In this document: positions 1-5,125 of the stretch, piece by piece
How the letters are laid out: each line of letters starts with the position of its first letter
How positions within the stretch are numbered: position 1 is the stretch's first letter
Source: Clostridia bacterium
GTDB taxonomy: Bacteria; Bacillota; Clostridia; Oscillospirales; CAG-272
Assembly (NCBI GenBank): GCA_017451975.1
Contig: JAFTNI010000216.1
Location: forward strand, 1-6,483
DNA length: 6,483 nt
Direction of reading: 5' to 3'
Translations under genes and position numbers: made by a program
The notes under the pieces: model-generated
Told to the model about the DNA's origin: nothing
Seen by the model: the letters and a program-made list of their open reading frames with translations, nothing else
The model's database searches: none

Positions 1-156
1 CTAGTTCTTTGCCCCAAGCTTCAAAATCCAGTTTTGTCGAAACATAAACTCCACCCCATGGAGAGTATAGTCCTGACTCTGCTCCAACAGAAAACCATTC
101 TATTTCTTGTATTGATAAATCTTCTTAATTACAGCACCATTCGAATTTATATACAG

Positions 157-185
157 ATTATATCATACACGGCATTCTTTGTCAA
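157..185 (-). promoter_or_regulatory. Consensus sigma-A promoter TTGACA-17-TATAAT leading out of the window
   Basis: The -35 box TTGACA (180-185) and -10 box TATAAT (157-162) both match the consensus at 6/6, with the optimal 17-base spacer. It lies 14 bases past the lysS terminator stem and points towards position 1, so it should start a new transcription unit near position 150. No gene start with a good ribosome binding site is seen between there and the window edge, so the gene (or RNA) served is at least partly outside the window. Confidence 0.75.
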
Positions 186-199
186 TATTCCGCATCTAA

Positions 200-229
200 A
201 CAGCCCCTGCTCTTTCAAGCAGGGGCTGT
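200..229 (-). terminator. Intrinsic terminator after lysS
   Basis: A perfect 11-bp stem (arms 219-229 and 200-210, ACAGCCCCTGC/GCAGGGGCTGT) with an 8-base loop begins 11 bases after the lysS stop. The minus-strand tail is only UUUAGAUG, so the U-run is short. The strong G+C stem directly behind the last gene of the operon still makes termination the best reading. Confidence 0.78.
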
Positions 230-240
230 GGCTTTATTAT

Positions 241-1743
241 TTAGTCAATGGGCTTCATCGTGGGGAAAAGGAGTACGTCGCGGATGGAAGCGGAGTCTGT
301 AAGGAGCATTACAAGACGGTCGATACCGAAGCCGAGGCCGCCCGTGGGGGGCATACCGTATTCAAGAGCCGTGATGAAGTCGTAGTCCACCTGAGCTTTG
401 CTGTTCGGGTCTTCCGCAAGCTTTGCCGCAACCTGCTTTTCAAAGCGTTCCTTCTGGTCGATGGGGTCGTTAAGCTCGCTGAAAGCGTTGCCAAACTCTG
501 TTGCGTTGATGAAGTATTCAAATCTTTCCGTGAAAGCGGGGTTTCCGGGCTTGCGTTTTGCAAGAGGGCTGTTTTCAACGGGGTAGTCGTAGATAAACGT
601 GGGCTGAATGAGCTTTTCTTCAACGAATGCATCAAAGAACTCTGCAAGAACTGTGCCCTTCGTTGCGTTTTCGGGAACTTCAACGTGGTGCTCTTTAGCG
701 CAAGCGCGAGCATCCTCGTCTGTTGCCCAGTCGTTATAGTCGCAGCCGGAGTATTTCTTAACGGCTTCAACCATAGTGAGTCTTTCCCATTTGCCGAGGT
801 CGATTTCCTTGCCCTGATATGTGATTACGAGCGAGCCGCAAACCCTTTCTGCGAGCTGCTTGTAAAGCTCTTCAACAAGGTCCATCATGCCGTGGTAATC
901 TGTGAAAGCCTGGTAAAGCTCAACCGTTGTAAATTCGGGGTTGTGCTTTGTATCCATACCCTCGTTACGGAAGATTCTGCCAACCTCGTAAACTCTATCC
1001 ATACCGCCGACAATAAGGCGCTTGAGGTAAAGCTCTGTTTCAATACGGAGGTACATATCCATATCGAGCGTGTTGTGGTGTGTTTTGAAAGAACGAGCGG
1101 AAGCGCCGATCTCTATAGGGAGAAGGATAGGCGTGTCAACTTCAAGGAAGCCCTTGCTGTCGAGGTATGCGCGAACTTCTTTAAGAATCTGGGAACGTTT
1201 AACAAACGTATCGCGAACCTCTGGGTTTACGATAAGGTCAACGTAGCGCTGACGGTAGCGAAGATCTGTATCTTTAAGACCGTGGAATTTTTCAGGGAGA
1301 GGGAGCAAGGATTTTGCAAGAAGCTTTATGCTGTGAGCGTGGATAGAGGTTTCGCCTGTCTGCGTTTTGAAAACAACGCCCGTAATGCCGATGATATCGC
1401 CGATATCCCATTTTTTGAAATCTGCGTAATCGTCTGTGCCGACATCGTCGCGTTTTACATAAGCCTGAATTTTGCCCGTAGCGTCTGCTATATGAGCAAA
1501 GGAAGCCTTACCCATAACTCTGCGGCTCATCATTCTGCCCGCAACGGAAACCTCTTTGCCTTCCATTGCTTCAAAGTTTGCGAAAATTTCAGCGGAGTTT
1601 GCCGTTACGTCGTATTTTACGATTTCAAACGGGTCTTTGCCTGCTTCTTTGAGCGCTGCGAGCTTATCGCGGCGAACCTGCAAAATTTCGCTGAGCTTTT
1701 CTTGGGTCATTTCTTCTGTTACGTTATTTACTGCGTCTTTCAT
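241..1743 (-). CDS. lysS: Lysyl-tRNA synthetase, class II
   Basis: This 500-residue enzyme charges tRNA-Lys with lysine in the cytoplasm; length matches bacterial class II LysRS (about 490-505). Seen: an N-terminal OB-fold anticodon-binding domain (about 65-142, VAGRMMSRRVMGKASF), then the class II core with motif 1 (183-207), motif 2 (FRNEGMDTKHNPEFTTVELY, 258-277) and motif 3 (GLGFGIDRLVMLL, 469-481). Lysine-site residues known from E. coli LysRS are all present: Gly213, Glu237, Arg259, Glu275, Tyr277, Asn419, Phe421 and Glu423. Two neighbouring stretches differ from the usual bacterial form: IEIGASARSF (210-219) in place of the PGGAAARPF type, and RIETEL (233-238) in place of RIAPEL/RIAIEL. 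ATG 1741-1743 has an AGGAG site (1751-1755) 7 bases upstream. It is the last gene of the protease-greA-lysS unit and is followed directly by a terminator. Confidence 0.97.
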   Translation of the reverse strand: MKDAVNNVTEEMTQEKLSEILQVRRDKLAALKEAGKDPFEIVKYDVTANSAEIFANFEAMEGKEVSVAGRMMSRRVMGKASFAHIADATGKIQAYVKRDDVGTDDYADFKKWDIGDIIGITGVVFKTQTGETSIHAHSIKLLAKSLLPLPEKFHGLKDTDLRYRQRYVDLIVNPEVRDTFVKRSQILKEVRAYLDSKGFLEVDTPILLPIEIGASARSFKTHHNTLDMDMYLRIETELYLKRLIVGGMDRVYEVGRIFRNEGMDTKHNPEFTTVELYQAFTDYHGMMDLVEELYKQLAERVCGSLVITYQGKEIDLGKWERLTMVEAVKKYSGCDYNDWATDEDARACAKEHHVEVPENATKGTVLAEFFDAFVEEKLIQPTFIYDYPVENSPLAKRKPGNPAFTERFEYFINATEFGNAFSELNDPIDQKERFEKQVAAKLAEDPNSKAQVDYDFITALEYGMPPTGGLGFGIDRLVMLLTDSASIRDVLLFPTMKPID

Positions 1744-1765
1744 TTAAGTTCTCCTGAAATATTTT

Positions 1766-2251
1766 TTAGTTTTCTGTCTTTCTTACGTCGAGAATTTTGA
1801 GCTTGATAGAGCCGTTGGGAATTTCAACAGTGATGATATCGCCTGCTTTTGTGCCCATAATAGCTTTACCGATGGGGGACTGATCGGAAATCTTGTTGTT
1901 GAGAACGTCAACTTCGCGGGAACCAACGAGGCTGTATTCAACTTCATCATCGTCTTCGATGTAAAGAACCTTTACAGTAAGACCGATGTTTGCAACGTTT
2001 GTGTTGATATCCTCGTGGTTAACGATTTTAACGTGAGCGATAGTTTCTTCGAGCTCGGCAATCTGCGCTTCAACCTTTGCCTGCTCGTTCTTTGCGTCAT
2101 CGTATTCGCTGTTTTCGGAAAGGTCGCCGTAGGAGCGCGCTTCGCCAACGCGGGCAGCCGCTTCTTTACGTTTCACGTTTTTCAAATAATCAAGTTCGTC
2201 TTTAAGCTTTTTATAACCTGCTTCTGTTACGGATGTGATCTGTTTTGCCAT
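1766..2251 (-). CDS. greA: Transcription elongation factor GreA
   Basis: This 161-residue protein is full length for the family (about 157-160). GreA enters the secondary channel of backtracked RNA polymerase and triggers cleavage of the extruded RNA 3' end. Seen: an antiparallel coiled coil (about 10-75) whose tip carries GDLSENSEY (42-50). Asp43 and Glu46 match the catalytic acidic tip residues (Asp41/Glu44 in E. coli). An FKBP-like C-terminal domain (about 82-158) has the signature SPIGKAIMGTKAGD at 125-138. The ATG at 2249-2251 has a strong AAGGAGA site (2261-2267) 9 bases away. It lies 30 bases after the protease gene and 22 bases before lysS. A greA-lysS pair is a common arrangement in clostridia, and no terminator is seen in either gap. 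Confidence 0.97.
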   Translation of the reverse strand: MAKQITSVTEAGYKKLKDELDYLKNVKRKEAAARVGEARSYGDLSENSEYDDAKNEQAKVEAQIAELEETIAHVKIVNHEDINTNVANIGLTVKVLYIEDDDEVEYSLVGSREVDVLNNKISDQSPIGKAIMGTKAGDIITVEIPNGSIKLKILDVRKTEN

Positions 2252-2281
2252 GATATAAAATCTCCTTAAATTAAGTGTAAT

Positions 2282-3556
2282 TTATTTTGTGAGTTCTGCA
2301 ATTGCCGCGCGGAGCTGTGTATCGCTTTCCTGCGGAATGAGAAGTGTGTTTGTATTTTTATATTCTTCGGGCAGCTCTACCTCAATATCTGGGTAAATGC
2401 CGACACCGTCGTAATTTTCGCCAAACGGAGGATTATAAAGGAAGGATGTTATCGTAATATATCCGCCGTTAGAAAGGGGGTGGAAGCTCTGGCCGCAGCC
2501 CTTTCCATATGTTTTCGTGCCAATAAGAGTTGCTTTTTCATAATCGCGGAGCGCGGAGGTGAAAAGCTCGCCTGCAGAAGCAGTGTTTTCGTTTGTAAGC
2601 ACAACCATTTCGCCCGTGACCTCGCTTGCATCAGATTCATAAACCTGGGTAACTTCACCGTCTGCATTGAGAATGTGAACTATCGGGCCCTTGGGCAAAA
2701 GGTAATCGAGCATGGAAACAACAGCGTTAAGCTCGCCGCCGGGGTTATTACGCAAATCGAAAATAAACTTTTCGCAGCCTGCTGCTTTGAGCTCCTCAAC
2801 GGCGGTTTTGAATTGCGCCACCGTTATCTGATCGAATTGAATAATTTTAACAAAGCCGATTTTTTCGCCGTTTTCTTCCATAAGGGAATGGATAACCGTA
2901 TAGGGCGTGTAATCGCCGCGCGTAACGGGTATATCTACCTCTTCGCTGCCGCGAAGAATTTTAAGCACAACCTGCGAACCGTTTTCGCCCGCAACCATAT
3001 TAACTGCTTCATTATAGCCTATATCTTTAAGATATTTTCCGTCAACTGCAAGAATTTCGTCGCCTGCAAGCACGCCTGACGCTTCCGCGGGCGAGCCGGG
3101 CATTACATAAGTTACCGTCATTGTGCTTTCGGTGCCGGAAATGTAAACGCCTATTCCCTTTGCCGAGCCTTGGCTGCCCTGAAGCATTGCAAGGTATTCC
3201 TCGAAGGTATAGTAAGCCGAATATCTATCCTGAGAATTGAAGGAGGTAAGCATTTTGTCTATAAGCGTATCTGCATCTATATTATAGATGTATTCTTCAT
3301 CGAAAAGCTCGTACGCTTCAAGCAAAATATCGAATTTTCCTATTGCAGCCTTCATTTTCGTAAGCTCGAGCTGGTGCCTTATGTTAAGCACTACAAAGGT
3401 TGCCTGGAAAGTAAGCAGCGCCGTGAAAAGTATAAGAACCACTGTAAGCGGCAAAGAAACCTTTACGGGCGCTTTCTTTTTGTTTTTCTTGGTTTCTTCG
3501 GCGCAAGCGGGCGTTGTATTGAGCTCTTCCCCGCCGAAATTTTCGTTCTGATTCAT
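2282..3556 (-). CDS. S41-family carboxyl-terminal processing protease (CtpA/CtpB-like), membrane-anchored
   Basis: This 424-residue protein is a tail-processing serine protease acting outside the membrane. Seen: a charged, Lys-rich cytoplasmic N-terminus (1-32), one hydrophobic signal-anchor (about 34-57, SLPLTVVLILFTALLTF), an N-terminal helical part, a PDZ domain (about 132-204, GIGVYI and GSPAEASGVLAGDEILAVDG), then the S41 catalytic core. The nucleophile is Ser327 in ENTASAGE, the general base Lys352 in TYGKG, and Gln356 completes the triad. The +25 and +4 spacing equals the Ser309/Lys334/Gln338 spacing of B. subtilis CtpB, so the enzyme should be active. ATG 3554-3556 has a GAGG site 8 bases upstream. 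No strong promoter is visible in the 135-base gap before it, so it may be partly read through from the regulator gene. It is followed by greA after 30 bases. The natural substrate is unknown. Confidence 0.92.
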   Translation of the reverse strand: MNQNENFGGEELNTTPACAEETKKNKKKAPVKVSLPLTVVLILFTALLTFQATFVVLNIRHQLELTKMKAAIGKFDILLEAYELFDEEYIYNIDADTLIDKMLTSFNSQDRYSAYYTFEEYLAMLQGSQGSAKGIGVYISGTESTMTVTYVMPGSPAEASGVLAGDEILAVDGKYLKDIGYNEAVNMVAGENGSQVVLKILRGSEEVDIPVTRGDYTPYTVIHSLMEENGEKIGFVKIIQFDQITVAQFKTAVEELKAAGCEKFIFDLRNNPGGELNAVVSMLDYLLPKGPIVHILNADGEVTQVYESDASEVTGEMVVLTNENTASAGELFTSALRDYEKATLIGTKTYGKGCGQSFHPLSNGGYITITSFLYNPPFGENYDGVGIYPDIEVELPEEYKNTNTLLIPQESDTQLRAAIAELTK

Positions 3557-3625
3557 TATTTCAACCTCAACATATATAATGGATTTATGTATATACGAAC
3601 AACTATATACACAGAAAGCGAACCT

Positions 3626-3675
3626 GCCGCATAGTTTTGCGGCGGGGTCGCCCGTGCGCGGGAAAAGCCCCGCCG
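3626..3675 (-). other. G+C-rich overlapping hairpins between the regulator and the S41 protease gene
   Basis: On the minus strand the first structure pairs 3668-3675 with 3640-3647 (CGGCGGGG/CCCCGCCG, 8 bp). An inner 4-bp CCCG/CGGG stem (3659-3662 with 3651-3654) closes a 4-base loop. A second hairpin pairs 3638-3643 with 3626-3631 (GCCGCA/TGCGGC, loop of 6). The two share 3640-3643, so they cannot fully form together. The block begins 17 bases after the regulator's stop codon and stands out as G+C-rich in an A/T-rich gap. No U-run follows either stem. It could be an atypical terminator of the regulator gene, a processing or stabilising element, or a small intergenic repeat. Confidence 0.6.
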
Positions 3676-3691
3676 TCTGTTTCTGTCAATA

Positions 3692-4780
3692 TCAATATCT
3701 GTTAGGTTTATAGGAAAGGTAGCTCTTAACCATGAGCGCAACCTTGAAGGTTATAGCGTTTTCAAATTCGCGCAGGTCAAGGCCCGTTATCTTTTTGATT
3801 TTATCAAGTCTGTAAACAAGCGTGTTTCTGTGAACGAACATTTTTCTCGACGTTTCGGAAACGTTGAGGTTGTTTTCAAAGAAGCACTGAATTGTGAGAA
3901 GCGTTTCGCGGTCGAGCGAATCGAGCGAGCTCTTCTGGAAAACCTCGTTGAGGAACATTTCGCAAAGAGTTGTGGGAAGCTGGTAAATAAGTCTGCCTAT
4001 ACCGAGGTTTTCGTAGCTTATAATGTTCTTATCCGTATCGAAAACTCTGCCTACTTCAAGCGCTGCCTGCGCTTCTCTGTAGGAACGGGAAACGTCTTTT
4101 ATATTTGTAACAGCCGTGCCTATACCGATGGAAACCTTCGTGAAGAAATCGGAAGCGATGGTATCTGCAATAGTTTTTGCGATTTTTTCCGTTTCGTGGA
4201 TGTCTACCATGTTGGGCTTGAGCTCACGAACGAGAACAACGTCGTTTTCACCCATGCTGATAACGTAATCCTGGTTCGTGTTCGGGAACATATTGAGGAT
4301 TATATCGTAAGGCGAGGTTTCGCCGCTGGAATTGAACTTGAGAAGGAAAACAACCCTTGTAACGTCCATTGCGAAATGGAGCTCTTTGCTCTTAACGTAT
4401 ATATCGCTCGGCAGAATATTGTCGAGGAGTATATTTTTGATAAACGAAGTTTTATCGTATTTATCATCGTGGAAATTTTTGATGTTTATGAAGGAAACCG
4501 CAAGCACCGTCGCAAACTTATCTGCCATAGCATCTTCACCCTCAACGAATACAATATATTCGGGGTGGGAATCCATAGACATCTGATGGTATGTATAACC
4601 CTGGTAAACAACAGTTTCGGAGGAATAGATAAGCTCCTCTTTCACAGCCTGTCTTGTTTCGCCTATTTTCATAAGGTCGCTGCAAGCGATAACAGCACCG
4701 TTTTCATCGAGCACGCCTATGGTGCGGCCGATAGCGTCTTTCATCTGGTGAATAACACCTTGAAACAATCTTCCTGACAT
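3692..4780 (-). CDS. PucR/CdaR-family helix-turn-helix transcriptional regulator
   Basis: This 362-residue protein has the three-part layout of PucR/CdaR regulators, which sense a small metabolite and bind DNA through a C-terminal helix-turn-helix. Residues 1-105 (GRTIGVLDENGAVIACSD near 18-35) resemble the PAS-like sugar-diacid-recognition fold of CdaR, though only weakly. Residues about 134-247 form the degenerate GGDEF-like domain (VSIGIGTAV at 216-224, then SYREAQAALEVGR at 233-245) without an active-site GGDEF, so no cyclase activity is expected. Residues about 293-355 are the PucR C-terminal helix-turn-helix, with the diagnostic NLNVSETSRKMFVHRNTLVYRL at 305-325. ATG 4780 is preferred to the TTG at 4810 because of its ribosome binding site. 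It has its own predicted promoter and ends in TGA. The effector and targets cannot be read from context, as no diacid, purine or other catabolic genes are adjacent. It may act on distant genes or on itself. Confidence 0.88.
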   Translation of the reverse strand: MSGRLFQGVIHQMKDAIGRTIGVLDENGAVIACSDLMKIGETRQAVKEELIYSSETVVYQGYTYHQMSMDSHPEYIVFVEGEDAMADKFATVLAVSFINIKNFHDDKYDKTSFIKNILLDNILPSDIYVKSKELHFAMDVTRVVFLLKFNSSGETSPYDIILNMFPNTNQDYVISMGENDVVLVRELKPNMVDIHETEKIAKTIADTIASDFFTKVSIGIGTAVTNIKDVSRSYREAQAALEVGRVFDTDKNIISYENLGIGRLIYQLPTTLCEMFLNEVFQKSSLDSLDRETLLTIQCFFENNLNVSETSRKMFVHRNTLVYRLDKIKKITGLDLREFENAITFKVALMVKSYLSYKPNRY

Positions 4781-4790
4781 TGATTTTATA

Positions 4791-4798
4791 TCCCCTTT
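4791..4798 (-). promoter_or_regulatory. Ribosome binding site AAAGGGGA that fixes the regulator's start
   Basis: AAAGGGGA lies 10 bases upstream of ATG 4778-4780. The alternative in-frame TTG at 4808-4810 has no purine-rich Shine-Dalgarno sequence in front of it and overlaps this site, so the ATG is the start chosen. Confidence 0.7.
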
Positions 4799-4802
4799 CG
4801 TT

Positions 4803-4812
4803 TTTTGCAAAA
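4803..4812. promoter_or_regulatory. Palindrome TTTTGCAAAA in the regulator's leader, candidate operator
   Basis: A 10-bp perfect palindrome lies between the predicted transcription start (about 4830) and the ribosome binding site (4791-4798). It is the second copy of the core found at 5113-5122. A binding site here could block elongation or initiation, for example by autoregulation through the encoded helix-turn-helix protein. No experimental consensus supports this, and TTG read from 4810 in this motif also creates a false upstream start codon. Confidence 0.25.
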
Positions 4813-4836
4813 CAATTTATCTTCAATATAACTTAC

Positions 4837-4865
4837 AGTATATATTCTAACTCATTTTTTGTTAA
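4837..4865 (-). promoter_or_regulatory. Probable promoter of the PucR-family gene, TTAACA-17-TATACT
   Basis: The -35 box TTAACA (4860-4865, 5/6) and -10 box TATACT (4837-4842, 5/6) are separated by exactly 17 bases. The predicted start near 4830 gives a leader of about 50 bases before the ATG at 4780. The leader contains the palindrome TTTTGCAAAA at 4803-4812. Of the two promoters in this intergenic region this is better placed to drive the regulator. Confidence 0.55.
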
Positions 4866-5014
4866 ATTTCAATAGTTTTCTTGTAAAAATAAATAAAATT
4901 TATTCTTTTTTATCGTGCAGATTACACCAACTAGCCTCTATTTAACAAAAAATTCCATTTATTTATCCATTTTTTTACAAAAAAGCGAATTATTATGTTC
5001 TCACATAGACAATC

Positions 5015-5053
5015 GCAAGCGGGATTTTTATTTGAATAAAAAATCCCGCTTGC
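5015..5053 (-). terminator. Perfect 15-bp hairpin downstream of prmA (terminator without U-tract, or leader hairpin)
   Basis: Arms 5015-5029 and 5039-5053 pair without mismatch around a 9-base loop. The outer nine pairs are G+C-rich (GCAAGCGGG / CCCGCTTGC) and the inner ones are A/T. It lies 73 bases past the prmA stop, where the terminator of the dnaJ-prmA operon would be expected. On the minus strand, however, the bases after the stem read GATTGTC, so the usual run of U residues is missing. The alternative is a 5'-end stem-loop of the transcript from the promoter at 5057-5085. The structure itself is certain; its role is not. Confidence 0.5.
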
Positions 5054-5056
5054 TCT

Positions 5057-5085
5057 ATTTTACAATATTAACAACATTTTGTCAA
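5057..5085 (-). promoter_or_regulatory. Sigma-A-type promoter TTGACA-17-TAAAAT
   Basis: The -35 box TTGACA (5080-5085) matches the consensus at 6/6. After a 17-base spacer comes the -10 box TAAAAT (5057-5062, 5/6). The predicted transcription start, 5-8 bases past the -10 box, is near 5049-5052, inside the right arm of the 15-bp hairpin at 5015-5053. The RNA would therefore begin with that hairpin. The next gene in this direction is the PucR-family regulator, about 270 bases downstream. A/T-rich sequence yields chance promoters, but a perfect -35 box with optimal spacing is stronger than background. Confidence 0.55.
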
Positions 5086-5111
5086 AGGTTTTATTGATTT
5101 TTATCAATATT

Positions 5112-5123
5112 TTTTTGCAAAAA
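5112..5123. promoter_or_regulatory. 12-bp palindrome TTTTTGCAAAAA after prmA, candidate operator
   Basis: A perfect 12-bp palindrome lies 2 bases past the prmA stop codon. Its 10-bp core TTTTGCAAAA recurs at 4803-4812 in the predicted leader of the PucR-family gene. As part of an A/T-rich region it could be chance, but two copies of the same G+C-centred palindrome flanking one regulator's upstream region fit a protein-binding site. The function is inferred only. Confidence 0.25.
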
Positions 5124-5125
5124 GT

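Larger units (their letters stand above)
4781..5125. other. 345-base A+T-rich intergenic region between prmA and the PucR-family gene
   Basis: No credible gene is seen on either strand. On the minus strand, in transcription order, it holds a TTTTTGCAAAAA palindrome just after the prmA stop (5112-5123) and a weak all-A/T 7-bp hairpin (5092-5109). Next come a sigma-A-like promoter (5057-5085), a perfect 15-bp hairpin (5015-5053), about 140 bases of featureless A/T-rich sequence, a second sigma-A-like promoter (4837-4865), another TTTTGCAAAA (4803-4812) and a strong ribosome binding site (4791-4798). The elements are listed separately where they can be supported. A 60-codon plus-strand open frame (4915-5097) runs through the hairpin and has no ribosome binding site, so I do not call it. 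Confidence 0.8.

Noticed and set aside
34..1800. A 588-codon open frame on the plus strand, nearly the full length of lysS
   Set aside because: It runs antisense to lysS, whose product matches LysRS along its whole length. The antisense translation is Cys/Phe/Val-rich, matches no family I know, and begins inside the leader of the opposite promoter. It reflects codon bias of the real gene.
2480..3079. A 199-codon plus-strand open frame opposite the S41 protease
   Set aside because: It is a shadow of the protease coding frame. The minus-strand product carries the complete catalytic triad and PDZ domain.
3573..3618. Possible promoters before the protease gene (TTGTTC-18-TATATA and TTTCTG-16-TATATA)
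   Set aside because: Both have poor -35 boxes. The first would start transcription at the ribosome binding site, and repeated TATATA runs make chance matches likely.
3830..4777. A 315-codon plus-strand open frame opposite the regulator gene
   Set aside because: It is fully antisense to a gene with recognisable domains, has no convincing ribosome binding site, and its translation shows no family motifs.
4808..4810. TTG as an earlier start for the regulator, adding 10 residues
   Set aside because: There is no Shine-Dalgarno sequence upstream of it, while ATG 4778-4780 has AAAGGGGA at ideal spacing.
4915..5097. A 60-codon plus-strand open frame in the prmA-regulator gap
   Set aside because: It starts with GTG without a ribosome binding site, has A/T-rich composition with no family resemblance, and the 15-bp palindrome lies inside it.
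5092..5109. A 7-bp A/T-only hairpin followed by a T-run on the plus strand
   Set aside because: It looks like a weak plus-strand terminator, but no plus-strand gene exists nearby. An all-A/T stem of this size is expected by chance here.
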